From the NCBI GenBank assembly GCA_964420285.1, contig CAYQTE010000003.1, forward strand, positions 75,559-139,558: a DNA stretch of 64,000 bases. Direction: 5' to 3'. Position numbers and translations under genes: made by a program. Source of the DNA: CAYQTE01 sp964420285. GTDB lineage: Bacteria > Planctomycetota > Phycisphaerae > Tepidisphaerales > Tepidisphaeraceae. Shown here in pieces: positions 54,315-62,364 of the stretch (position 1 is its first letter; the number at the start of each line of letters is the position of its first letter). A model generated the notes under the pieces. That model was not told the origin of the DNA. It ran no database searches and saw nothing but the letters and a program-made list of their open reading frames with translations.

Positions 54315-54648
54315 AATCAGCCTCCGCGTCATACCGGCCTGCTTTGCTGTCGACACCCATATCATACCGTCGCCAGTCGCCGGGATGCCACTGTAAAAAC
54401 GCGATTCCACCGCTGTTTATTGTCCAGAGTCATCCCACTTTGGGCGGCAGCAAATCGAAAATCCTGAAAGCTCCCTTTTCTCAATCGAGCCACTTTTGCC
54501 ACAAAACTGGCGTCTGGCGTTTCTCGCAATCGCCGCCGTGTGACAAATGGGCGTTGAGATGGCGAAACAGCGGCATCTCCGCCAGGCGTCTCCGCCGGGC
54601 GAATCCCCTGCCGCATTCCGCGGTTGCCGCCACGGGAGGAGAGGATGT
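54315..54648. other. Intergenic region without a supportable gene
   Basis: 334 nt between two minus-strand genes. It must contain the promoter of the secreted coiled-coil gene, but I see no clear -35/-10 pair, repeat or RNA structure. Confidence 0.5.
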
Positions 54649-54948
54649 TCACGCTTTCTTTGCCGGCTCGATCCGTTGCCGCAACGCATCGGAGAAAAGC
54701 TGCGAGCGGCTGACACCGGTCTTTCTCGCGTAGGCATCCGCTTGCCGCAGAAGTTGCGGTTCGACGGTGATAAGCGTGGGCACAGCCTTGGTTCCGGGCG
54801 GTTTTCTGGGACGGCCGCGCTTGGTGGCCTCCCATCGCGCTTGTTGCTGGGGCGTCAGCGGGCGCAACCGATCTGGGGCAATGCTCTTGGCCAGCCGCTC
54901 CATTGCATCGAAGTCGTCTTCATCTGTCCTGGTTCTTTTCATGGCCAT
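54649..54948 (-). CDS. BrnA-like ribbon-helix-helix antitoxin
   Basis: 99 residues from ATG 54948 (or ATG 54942). The end TLITVEPQLLRQADAYARKT and GVSRSQLFSDALRQRI forms a ribbon-helix-helix DNA-binding fold. The basic RGRPRKPPGTKA linker would contact DNA or toxin. One nt after the toxin stop, with AGGAGG across the junction. Confidence 0.75.
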   Translation of the reverse strand: MAMKRTRTDEDDFDAMERLAKSIAPDRLRPLTPQQQARWEATKRGRPRKPPGTKAVPTLITVEPQLLRQADAYARKTGVSRSQLFSDALRQRIEPAKKA

Positions 54949-54949
54949 A

Positions 54950-55282
54950 TTACCTCCTGCGCTTGCGAAATTGGCGTTTCATCCGTGCGGTCAGGTCCAT
55001 TGCGTGGATCACGCGAACGACCGCCGTGACCTCGCCTGCCTCAACGCTTATCCAGTCGTCGACGGTGAGGCTTTCGTAGGAAACCTCGTCAGGTGTTTTG
55101 AGCACAAAGATCACCTGAAGATGCCGACCTGATTCGGTCGTTCCCCAAACGACGAATTTGTCGTCCTCAATGGTTTGCGGGTACGGATTCTCTGCATCGC
55201 ATATGACAGTCTCCGCCTCCTCTGGGCTTATGCCATGCCTTGCGATATGGTCGCGGTTCACATCGTCCCATGAGAAGATCAC
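54950..55282 (-). CDS. BrnT-like toxin
   Basis: 110 residues from GTG 55282. IFSWDDVNRDHIARHGISPE with EAETVI matches the BrnT N-terminus (D.. H..RHGIS.EEA), and GRHLQVIFVL corresponds to the BrnT strand pair; the end is basic (MKRQFRKRRR). It is longer than most BrnT proteins because of an insert (KTPDEVSYESLTVDDW). BrnT toxins are RelE-fold RNases. Confidence 0.72.
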   Translation of the reverse strand: MIFSWDDVNRDHIARHGISPEEAETVICDAENPYPQTIEDDKFVVWGTTESGRHLQVIFVLKTPDEVSYESLTVDDWISVEAGEVTAVVRVIHAMDLTARMKRQFRKRRR

Positions 55283-55289
55283 AGGTTAT

Positions 55290-55317
55290 AGTATATAGCG
55301 AAATTGGCGTCTGTCGA
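55290..55317 (-). promoter_or_regulatory. Promoter of the first BrnTA-like locus
   Basis: Minus strand: TCGACA (55317-55312), 16 nt, TATACT (55295-55290). The -10 ends 7 nt before GTG 55282, so the toxin message would be leaderless or nearly so. Confidence 0.5.
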
Positions 55318-55390
55318 GCCGCGCACGGAATCACGGGCCGTCATCGTCCCCCCTGTATCCCCGGCCCATCTTGGCTATCATAGGCCGGCG

Positions 55391-57010
55391 ATGAACTCGA
55401 ATAGCTCAAAGGAAGGAAGCGATTTACCCAAGCCGACGGCCCCGGCCGCTTCGGCTTCGTTGCGGCTGGCCGCCATCGACGTTGGGTCCAACAGCATTCA
55501 CATGATCGTCGCCCAGGCGGATGCCGACGGCGGGATCAGCACGCTCTGGCGGCTCAAGGAAATGGTGGGACTGGGACGCATGAGCTTTCCGTCGCGGCGG
55601 CTTTCGGCCGAGGCGATCGATCGGGCGCTGGCCGTCCTGCAGCGCTTTCAGCAGCAGGCGCTGCAGCGGCAATGCGAGAAGGTCATCGCCGTCGCCACCA
55701 GCGCCATTCGCGAGGCGGAGAACGGCGGCGATTTCATCGAACGGGCTCGGGATGAACTCAAGCTGGCCGTCAAGGTCGTCTCGGCCCGCGAAGAGGCACG
55801 GCTGATTTATCTGGCGGTGCGGCACGCCACGCCGCTGCGGCAGCAGCCGCATTTCATGGTCGATATCGGCGGCGGCAGCGTCGAGTTCATTGTCGGCGAT
55901 GAAAGCCGCTCGATGCTCCTGGAAAGCCGCAAGCTCGGCGCCGCCCGCATGACGGCCACGTTCGTCAAATCCGACCCCATCAGCGATGCCGATCGGACGG
56001 CGCTGCTGGCACATTACCAGGAGGAACTGTCGCCGATCTGCCCCAGGATTCTGTCGCTGGGCCCGATCAAGGCGATCGGAACCAGCGGAACGCTCGAGAA
56101 TATCGCCGCCATGTGTCAGGGCGATGCCGGCGGCGAATCGGATGACGCGGACAATCCGGCCGGCGTCATCGAGATCGGCCGGTTCAAGAAACTCCTGGAT
56201 GAACTGCTCCGCTCGGAATCGGCCGATCGGGCACAGATGCGCGGGTTGGACGATCAGCGCAAGGACCAGATCATCGCCGGGGCGCTGCTGGTCAACGAAC
56301 TCTTCGACCGCCTGAATCTACGGCGGATTCACATCTGCCCGATGGCGCTGCGGGAAGGGATTCTTCTGGATTATCTCGGCCGGCATGTGCCCGATCTGGA
56401 AATCCTGCGTGAACTTCCCGATCCGCGGCGGCGGAGCATGATCGATTTGGCCCGGCGGTGCGACTGGCATCAGACGCACGGCGAGCAGGTGGCCCGGCTG
56501 TGTCTGCGGCTGTTCGACGAACTCAAATCCCTGCACGGCATGGGCAACACCGAGCGCGAGCTGATCGAATACGCGGCATTGCTGCATGACATCGGCTGGC
56601 ACATCGGCCGCAATGGACATCACAAGCACAGCATGTATCTGATCCAGAACGGCGATTTGCGGAATTTCAGCGCTGATGAGATCGCGATCGTGGCCAATAT
56701 CGCACGCTATCACCGCAAGACTCCGCCCAAGCCGCGGCACGCCGCCTATGCGGCGCTGAATCGCCGGCAGAAGCACATCGTCGATGTCGGAGCGTCGCTG
56801 CTGCGTCTGGCGGATGGACTGGATCGCAGCCACGCCAGCGCCATCACCGATCTCAAATGCCGCACCGACGGCAAACGCGTGCGCTGCCTGCTTTCCAACA
56901 GGGCCGATGCCGAACTGGAAATCTGGGCGGCGCGGCGCAAGCGGGACATGTTTGGCGACATCTTCGGCCGTGAGATAGAATTCGAACTGGTCTCGGGACC
57001 CAAGCCATGA
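55391..57010 (+). CDS. Ppx/GppA exopolyphosphatase with C-terminal HD domain
   Basis: 539 residues from ATG 55391. Residues about 25-320 are the Ppx/GppA ASKHA ATPase fold: AAIDVGSNSIHMIVAQ, VATSAIREAENG, VDIGGGSVEFIVGD, AIGTSGTLENIA. Residues about 345-535 are an HD-like domain with ALLHDIGWHIGRNGHHKHS carrying the metal His/Asp residues. Such enzymes hydrolyse polyphosphate or pppGpp. Followed 10 nt later by two thymidylate-kinase-like genes. Confidence 0.92.
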   Translation: MNSNSSKEGSDLPKPTAPAASASLRLAAIDVGSNSIHMIVAQADADGGISTLWRLKEMVGLGRMSFPSRRLSAEAIDRALAVLQRFQQQALQRQCEKVIAVATSAIREAENGGDFIERARDELKLAVKVVSAREEARLIYLAVRHATPLRQQPHFMVDIGGGSVEFIVGDESRSMLLESRKLGAARMTATFVKSDPISDADRTALLAHYQEELSPICPRILSLGPIKAIGTSGTLENIAAMCQGDAGGESDDADNPAGVIEIGRFKKLLDELLRSESADRAQMRGLDDQRKDQIIAGALLVNELFDRLNLRRIHICPMALREGILLDYLGRHVPDLEILRELPDPRRRSMIDLARRCDWHQTHGEQVARLCLRLFDELKSLHGMGNTERELIEYAALLHDIGWHIGRNGHHKHSMYLIQNGDLRNFSADEIAIVANIARYHRKTPPKPRHAAYAALNRRQKHIVDVGASLLRLADGLDRSHASAITDLKCRTDGKRVRCLLSNRADAELEIWAARRKRDMFGDIFGREIEFELVSGPKP

Positions 57011-57020
57011 GGTGATCGTT

Positions 57021-57758
57021 GTGGATGCGCTGCTGACCCAGCACAATTATCCGGGCAAGCTGATCGTCGTCGAGGGGATCGACGGCTCGGGCAAGAGCAC
57101 GCAGCTTCAGCTTGCGTTGCGCTATCTCCAATCCAAGGGATATCCCACCTTCTTCACGCAATGGAACAGCGCCGAGCTGGTCAAGACCGTCACCAAACGC
57201 GGCAAGAAGAAAATGTCGCTGACGCCGATGACGTTTTCGCTTTTGCACGCGACGGATTTCGCCCATCGGCTGGTGCACGGCATTCTGCCGCCGCTGAAGG
57301 CCGGAATGATCGTGCTGGCCGACCGGTATGTGTACACCGCCTTTGCCCGCGATGTGGTCCGCGGCTGCGCGCCGGCGTGGGTGCGGCGGATTTATCAGTT
57401 CGCGCCCCGGCCGGACCGGGCGTTTTATTTCCGCGTGCCGATCGACGTGAGCGTGGCGCGGCTTTTGGCGGGGCGGGCGAAGATCAAGGACTACGAGGCC
57501 GGCATGGACATGGATCTGGCCCCGGACGCCGTGGCCAGTTTTCGGATCTTTCAAAGCCGCATCCTGGAAGAATACGGCCGGATCGCCACTGAATACGGCC
57601 TGACCGAACTGGACGCGACGACGAGCATTCAACAGCAGCAGCAGGCCGTTCGCGGGTTTATCGACCAGACGCTGGAAGGGTTTGCCGCCAATGGCGTCGT
57701 CGCGTTGCCGACGTCGGCGGCGGTGGAAATGGGCCCGGCCCAGGAGGCGTTGCCATGA
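57021..57758 (+). CDS. Thymidylate-kinase-like P-loop kinase 1
   Basis: 245 residues from GTG 57021, chosen because GAGGTGA lies five nt upstream (GTG 57012 is within that SD). Walker A VVEGIDGSGKSTQ (Lys25) and VLADRYVYTAFARD fit the dTMP kinase family (DRY motif). The Ala-Tyr-Gln-Gly substrate motif that normally follows is absent and FRVPIDVSVARLLAGR is divergent. It overlaps the next kinase gene by 4 nt. Nucleotide or polyphosphate metabolism linked to Ppx is my inference. Confidence 0.8.
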   Translation: MDALLTQHNYPGKLIVVEGIDGSGKSTQLQLALRYLQSKGYPTFFTQWNSAELVKTVTKRGKKKMSLTPMTFSLLHATDFAHRLVHGILPPLKAGMIVLADRYVYTAFARDVVRGCAPAWVRRIYQFAPRPDRAFYFRVPIDVSVARLLAGRAKIKDYEAGMDMDLAPDAVASFRIFQSRILEEYGRIATEYGLTELDATTSIQQQQQAVRGFIDQTLEGFAANGVVALPTSAAVEMGPAQEALP

Positions 57759-58477
57759 GCGATTTCCGTTACATGGGTCACGCCATGCCGTACCTGCCGC
57801 GCGAAGGATGCACCGGCCGGCTGATCGTCATCGAAGGCACCGATGGTTGCGGCCGGAGCACGCAGGCTATTCCCCTCAAGCAATGGCTGGAGGTCCGCGG
57901 TTACGGGGTGATGGAAACCGGCTGGACGCGCAGCAAGCTGGTGGGCCAGGCCATCACCGACGCCAAGCAGGGCCATTCGCTGCATCGGCTGACGTATTGC
58001 CTGATGTACGCGACCGATCTGGCGGATCGTTTGGAATATCAGATCATCCCTGCATTGCGCAGCGGGTTTATCGTGCTGGCCGATCGGTACATCTATACCG
58101 CCCTGGCCCGCGGCATCGTGCGCGGCGCGGACAAGCAATGGCTTCGCGACTTGTTCGGATTTGCGGTGCAGCCGGATTTGGTCATTTATCTGCAACTGGG
58201 CGTGAACGAACTGGTCCCCCGCGTGCTCGAGGCCGGCAAGATGAATTATTGGGAAAGCGGCCTGGACATGAACTACGGCGACGATCTGTTCGACAGTTTC
58301 ATGGCGTACCAGACGGCCCTGATCGAACAACTGGACGTGATGAGCGAGGAGTTTCATTTCACCAACATAGACGCCCGCAAAGACCCCGCCGCCATCCAGC
58401 GGCAATTGCGCCGGGCCGTGGGGAAATACCTGGAAACGACCGGATATCAGGGGCCGATGGGGGCGGCGGTACGGTGA
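57755..58477 (+). CDS. Thymidylate-kinase-like protein 2 with altered Walker A
   Basis: 240 residues, ATG overlapping the previous stop as ATGA. Paralogue of the preceding kinase: VIEGTDGCGRSTQ has Arg34 in place of the invariant Walker A lysine, while VLADRYIYTALARGIVRG is conserved. Loss of the lysine usually abolishes phosphoryl transfer, so this may be a regulatory partner of kinase 1, or an enzyme with changed chemistry. The nearly equal length and the overlap suggest a heterodimer. Confidence 0.82.
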   Translation: MSDFRYMGHAMPYLPREGCTGRLIVIEGTDGCGRSTQAIPLKQWLEVRGYGVMETGWTRSKLVGQAITDAKQGHSLHRLTYCLMYATDLADRLEYQIIPALRSGFIVLADRYIYTALARGIVRGADKQWLRDLFGFAVQPDLVIYLQLGVNELVPRVLEAGKMNYWESGLDMNYGDDLFDSFMAYQTALIEQLDVMSEEFHFTNIDARKDPAAIQRQLRRAVGKYLETTGYQGPMGAAVR

Positions 58478-58508
58478 CATCGGACATCCAGGGAGATACG
58501 ATGACCGT

Positions 58509-58742
58509 ATGAGCAAAGCCGAAATCCTTGCCGAGTTGCCCAAGCTTAGGCCAGAGGAGCTGGCTGAAGTCCAGGCCAAGCTGGATGAGCTGACCGGCGA
58601 AGTCTGGAGCGATGATGCCGGCCTGAGCGACAGCGACAAATCGGCGTTGGATGCGGCCTTGGCCGACTATCAGAAGAACCCGAATGCCGGCAGCCCCTGG
58701 GGGGAAGTTGAAGTTCGCATCCGGTCCAGGTTGCGTCCATGA
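58509..58742 (+). CDS. Addiction-module antitoxin-like protein
   Basis: 77 residues. SKAEILAELPKLRPEELAEV and QAKLDEL resemble the putative addiction-module component family; the tail PWGEVEVRIRSRL is toxin-contact-like. Instead of a RelE/ParE toxin gene, an ankyrin-repeat gene overlaps its stop (ATGA). Confidence 0.55.
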   Translation: MSKAEILAELPKLRPEELAEVQAKLDELTGEVWSDDAGLSDSDKSALDAALADYQKNPNAGSPWGEVEVRIRSRLRP

Positions 58743-59122
58743 GGAAACTGAGTCAGAAAATGGTCCGGGCCGTGTGCGACAAGGACATCAAGGCCGTCGC
58801 CAGCCTGCTTGATGCCCGGCAAAACGTAAATGCGAAAAACGAGAACGGCGAGACCGCATTCAGTTACGCTTGTGCGATGAACGCTCTTGCGGTGGCCAAG
58901 TTGCTGCATTCGCGGGGAGCCGATGTTAACACGATCGACAAAGGCAACGGTTCTCCCTTGGATTGGGCCGCGTCCAGAGCGTCCAAGGGGTTCTGCGCAT
59001 GGCTGATCGGCGTCGGCGGCAGGCATCACGACATATGGCCGCCCCGCAGGAAGACGGGTAGGAACAGCGGGAGAGCGCCCGACCCATCAAAGACCGCCGA
59101 GCCCTTTGATCCAACTGAATAG
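58739..59122 (+). CDS. Small ankyrin-repeat protein
   Basis: 127 residues. Three ankyrin repeats: KDIKAVASLLDARQNVNAKN, GETAFSYACAMNALAVAKLL, and GSPLDWAASRASKGFCAWLI, then a basic disordered tail. No signal peptide. It overlaps the antitoxin-like gene upstream, so the two are co-translated. Function unknown. Confidence 0.72.
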   Translation: MRKLSQKMVRAVCDKDIKAVASLLDARQNVNAKNENGETAFSYACAMNALAVAKLLHSRGADVNTIDKGNGSPLDWAASRASKGFCAWLIGVGGRHHDIWPPRRKTGRNSGRAPDPSKTAEPFDPTE

Positions 59123-59133
59123 ATATCGGGGCG

Positions 59134-59162
59134 TTGCATCGCGTGATTTTGGGATGTATAAA
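59134..59162 (+). promoter_or_regulatory. Promoter of the second BrnTA-like locus
   Basis: TTGCAT (59134-59139), 17 nt, TATAAA (59157-59162). ATG 59171 lies 8 nt after the -10, so the message should begin at or within one or two nt of the start codon. Confidence 0.6.
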
Positions 59163-59170
59163 ATTACGCC

Positions 59171-59443
59171 ATGGCCGGAGGCTTCCGATGGATTGATTGG
59201 AATGTCGACCACATTGCCAAACATGGAGTGGTACCCGAGCAGGCCGAGTACGTGGTGCTTACGGCGCGCAGGCCTTGGCCGTCGTACGAAGGCCGCGGAC
59301 GCTGGCTGGTGCGCGGGCAGGATTCAAATGGCCGATATCTGCAGGTTGCCTACATCGTCGATGAGGAGGGAACGATCTTCGTGATTCACTCTCGGCTGCT
59401 GAATGAACGCGAAAGGCGCCAGGTTCGCAGGAGAAGCAAATGA
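59171..59443 (+). CDS. BrnT-like toxin 2
   Basis: 90 residues. FRWIDWNVDHIAKHGVVPEQ and AEYVVL match BrnT (W/D..., H..KHGV.PEE.), followed by SNGRYLQVAYIVDEEG and a basic end ERERRQVRRRSK. Only distantly related to the BrnT-like protein at 54950. Stop overlaps the antitoxin start as ATGA. Confidence 0.75.
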   Translation: MAGGFRWIDWNVDHIAKHGVVPEQAEYVVLTARRPWPSYEGRGRWLVRGQDSNGRYLQVAYIVDEEGTIFVIHSRLLNERERRQVRRRSK

Positions 59444-59745
59444 AGACGGGAACGAGCAGACGTTTGACCACGGCACAGCTTCAAACCGCTGCGCATGAAT
59501 TTGAGCGGCCGGATTACCGTCCGCGATTTGGCAAGGCGCCTGTTGTTGAGCAGCGCCGGCATGATTGCGCCATCCGTCAAGCCAAACGAGGCCGGGGACG
59601 TCTGCGCGTCGGAAGCGGGACCGAGCGCATTCAGATCACCGTCGAGCGATCGCTGCTCGCCGAGGCGGATGACCTGGCTGAACGAAAGCACATCTCCCGA
59701 TCCGAGTTGATCGCACAAGGGCTGCGGCTGGCGCTGGTATCGTGA
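59440..59745 (+). CDS. Ribbon-helix-helix antitoxin 2
   Basis: 101 residues. A basic, probably flexible toxin-binding start is followed by RIQITVERSLLAEADDLAER and KHISRSELIAQGLRLAL, a CopG/Arc-type ribbon-helix-helix. Likely autoregulates the locus with the toxin. Confidence 0.75.
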   Translation: MKTGTSRRLTTAQLQTAAHEFERPDYRPRFGKAPVVEQRRHDCAIRQAKRGRGRLRVGSGTERIQITVERSLLAEADDLAERKHISRSELIAQGLRLALVS

Positions 59746-59837
59746 ATCAACTCGCGCCCCCTTGATTCGCCGATAGTCCGATGCACGAACAGTGTTTTAT
59801 GGCGTGTTGCGCGATAGAATCGCCAAGCAGGTAAAGC

Positions 59838-59942
59838 ATGGACATGACCATTTCGATCCGCGACGACATTGCCTCCAAGCTCCAGGAGCGGGCAGACGGT
59901 GCTCTTGAGGATCTGCCGACGACGCAACCGGCGCGTCGATAA
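59838..59942 (+). pseudogene. Short antitoxin-like frame, possible remnant
   Basis: 34 residues, beginning MDMTISIRDDIASKLQERAD, like the first strand and helix of CopG/VapB-type antitoxins, but it stops at TAA 59940 before a complete fold. No toxin gene follows. Probably a truncated antitoxin gene, in line with the other toxin-antitoxin genes around it. Confidence 0.35.
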
Positions 59943-59991
59943 CAGACTGCAGGATCGCCGGTTGGTCGAGGAACAATCGACGGATTCAACG

Positions 59992-60546
59992 ATGGAGAAT
60001 ATTTGCAACGAACAGTTCCTCGAATGGGCGCATCAATTCAACATCGGGTTGGACCAACGATACCAGCCCCCTCAATCGCTGATTCTGCAAGGTGCAAAGG
60101 GCATTGATTGCAATCTTCCCTCGACGATCCAAGGCCGAATCGGGCTGATCAATGGGACGCTGGATGCGTTGCCACGCGGCAGAATATATGTTTGGAAACG
60201 AGGTGGCGAGTGGTATTTGGACGATGATCCCGCTCGGGAAACGCGAATCTATCTGCGTACGGGAATCTATGAGATGTTTCGGCGAGTTGGCATTCCGATG
60301 ACAAAGACGACGCTGTTATTTGCCAAGGACGAAGTCGAGGTGCTCGCCGCCGTGCTGCTTCTGAATTCAATGATCGCGTGGAAGGTGCCGGACGATTTAG
60401 CGGTCGTGCATGAGAATGGCGCGTCGGTAATAACTTTTGACAGCGATGATCTCTTTATCGTTCAGACCGTCGATTCGGGTCTGTCCTCGCGCATGGCCGA
60501 AATCATGGACCGTGCGCGGCAGGGAGAATCCAATCGAAAGAAATAG
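59992..60546 (+). CDS. Hypothetical protein, lower GC than its neighbours
   Basis: 184 residues from ATG 59992 (MENICNEQFLEWAHQFNIGL). Mixed alpha/beta pattern without membrane helix or recognised motif; the middle has RGRIYVWKRGGEWYLDDDPA. Base composition is near 50% GC, clearly below the flanking genes, which suggests recent acquisition. It lies just after the antitoxin remnant. Confidence 0.6.
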   Translation: MENICNEQFLEWAHQFNIGLDQRYQPPQSLILQGAKGIDCNLPSTIQGRIGLINGTLDALPRGRIYVWKRGGEWYLDDDPARETRIYLRTGIYEMFRRVGIPMTKTTLLFAKDEVEVLAAVLLLNSMIAWKVPDDLAVVHENGASVITFDSDDLFIVQTVDSGLSSRMAEIMDRARQGESNRKK

Positions 60547-60570
60547 CGTCTGATCGAAATCAAAGGTGTC

Positions 60571-60634
60571 TGTGTAGGGTCCGCACTGCGGACCAATGAC
60601 GACTCTATCGAGAATATCGGTCCGCTACAGATAT
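60571..60634. repeat. GGTCCGCA palindromic repeat
   Basis: GGTCCGCACTGCGGACC (60578-60594) is a perfect 8-bp hairpin with a one-base loop, flanked by TGTAG on the left and, 30 nt on, by GGTCCGCTACA. It lies between the end of the orphan gene and the end of the convergent SagB-type gene. Confidence 0.55.
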
Positions 60635-60639
60635 GGATC

Positions 60640-62322
60640 TTATCCCCGCCACGGCAGGGCTTCCTGCGGCACCGGCGTGGCCGGGGCGGCGGTGGCTTGG
60701 GGAGTGGTGCCCACCGCGACGGCGTAGAGGGGTTCCCATTCGGTTTTGCCAAGGCCCAGGAGCGTTCGGGCTTCATCATCGAAAAAGTCGACCGACGGGT
60801 GGCACGACAGGCCCATCGCGTGCGAGGCCAGCAGCATCCGTTGCGCGGCGTAGCCGGCTTCAAGGTGCGCCAGGCGGTAGATGTCGGGGCCGGACTGGGT
60901 CATCAGGTTCTTTAACAGCACGATCATGAAGCAGACGGCCGCGGCGGCGGTGAACGGCTCGGCGGGCTGGCAGGCGCGGGCCAGGTCCGGACGGAACAGG
61001 CCGTAGCGCACCGCGAACCAGCGGTCGCGAATCGGGTTGTAATGCCACACCCCGGGGTCCATGCCGACCACGCCGCTGACGATCCACAGCGGCCGGACCA
61101 ATGCGATATGCGGCCCGCCGGGGAACATGGGATAGAACGTGCCGGTGCGAAACGCGAGCTGGCTGATCGTCCAGAGCGTTCCGCGCGAGATCGTGCCGGT
61201 GTTGATCGGAACCGGGGCCGGGCGAGTGAGCAGCAGCTTTCGCAACGGCCAGCCGCCGTACGGTTCCTCGGGAGGCGGAAGTTCCGAAACCGGATAATCG
61301 GCCCCCAGCGGGCTGCTTTCGGTGACCGGCGGGCGCAGCTCGCGCACTGCCATTCCCGGCGCGACGCAATCCAACTGTGCCGCCTGCACCGATCCATACT
61401 CGATGGGCGCCGGCGACAGTGGCAGTCGCGGAATCGGCGTCCAGCCGGCGTCGACGGGCTCAGCCATCTGCGGCGGCGCCGATGACATTCCCTGCGGTCC
61501 GGCCGCCGCGACAATCGACTGCCGGGCGCCGGTGGTATCGGCGGCGTCTGCGGCGTCCGCCCAGACCACCATCGCCTGCACCGATTCGGCGTCGCCGTAC
61601 ACGGCGTCGGGGCTCAGCCCGATCAACCGGCGCATCGTGTTCTCGTTCAACACCAGCCGCACCAGTTCGCGAATCCCCAGCGCCGATGCCACACTCACCA
61701 AATTCTGCACGACATGCCCGGCGTCGATCACCGCCGCCCGAAACGCGCGCCGGCCGTGCTTGGAACTGCTCCGCTGAAAAATCGTCGATACCAGCAGGGC
61801 GCCCGGCACGGTGCGCAGGAATTTCAAGTCCGGCCGGCCGCGCGTGATCTGGGCCAATGTCTGCGACCCCGGCCGGAGTTTGCGCAGGGCAAATTCCTTG
61901 ACGCTGTAGTGATAAAGACCCGGCTCCAGGCCGGCGATGCTGAAGGCCGCCACGTAGATTTCGCACGGATAGAGCCGCCTTCCGCTGAAAGCCGTTCGGA
62001 CCGGCGTCGCGCCGCGCGGGGCCTGGCCGGGCGGGATGCCGTACGCGAAATAGAGCCAACTCGCCAGCGTTTTGAGATCCTGCGGCGGCTGCATGTGGCT
62101 GTCGGGGAGGGCTTCCAGACCCAGGTGCAGCAGCGACAGCGTCGCCACGTGCGGATCGAGCAGCGAGGTGGGCAGGGCGATTTTCTCGTGGCCGTCGAAC
62201 ACGCGATACACCGACGGCGCCGGCTCGGGGGTGGTCGGGGGCGAGGCGAGCGTCAACCGGCTGGCGCGGTGGTAATCCAGCACGCGCTCGACGCGTTCCA
62301 GTATGTGTTGTGACAGCTCCAT
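60640..62322 (-). CDS. Tandem SagB/nitroreductase-family oxidoreductase
   Basis: 560 residues from ATG 62322 (MELSQHILERVERVLDYHR). Two SagB-type dehydrogenase domains in a row: the first has RTAFSGRRLYPCEIYVAAFS, then LEPGLYHYSVKEFAL and VIDAGHVVQNLVSVASALGI; the second repeats this as FPGGPHIALVRPLWIV, PGVWHYNPIRDRWF and LEAGYAAQRMLLASHAMGLS. A Pro-rich linker joins them. SagB enzymes use FMN to oxidise azolines in peptide natural products, but no precursor peptide or cyclodehydratase is here. Downstream of the Cld-family gene (42 nt). Confidence 0.82.
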   Translation of the reverse strand: MELSQHILERVERVLDYHRASRLTLASPPTTPEPAPSVYRVFDGHEKIALPTSLLDPHVATLSLLHLGLEALPDSHMQPPQDLKTLASWLYFAYGIPPGQAPRGATPVRTAFSGRRLYPCEIYVAAFSIAGLEPGLYHYSVKEFALRKLRPGSQTLAQITRGRPDLKFLRTVPGALLVSTIFQRSSSKHGRRAFRAAVIDAGHVVQNLVSVASALGIRELVRLVLNENTMRRLIGLSPDAVYGDAESVQAMVVWADAADAADTTGARQSIVAAAGPQGMSSAPPQMAEPVDAGWTPIPRLPLSPAPIEYGSVQAAQLDCVAPGMAVRELRPPVTESSPLGADYPVSELPPPEEPYGGWPLRKLLLTRPAPVPINTGTISRGTLWTISQLAFRTGTFYPMFPGGPHIALVRPLWIVSGVVGMDPGVWHYNPIRDRWFAVRYGLFRPDLARACQPAEPFTAAAAVCFMIVLLKNLMTQSGPDIYRLAHLEAGYAAQRMLLASHAMGLSCHPSVDFFDDEARTLLGLGKTEWEPLYAVAVGTTPQATAAPATPVPQEALPWRG

Positions 62323-62364
62323 TGGTACACCGGGCGTTGCATCTCCCCGGCAATCGAACAACGG

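Noticed and set aside
54417..54737. Minus-strand frame before the secreted coiled-coil gene
   Set aside because: Runs into the antitoxin gene in another frame and shows Arg/Cys-rich shadow composition.
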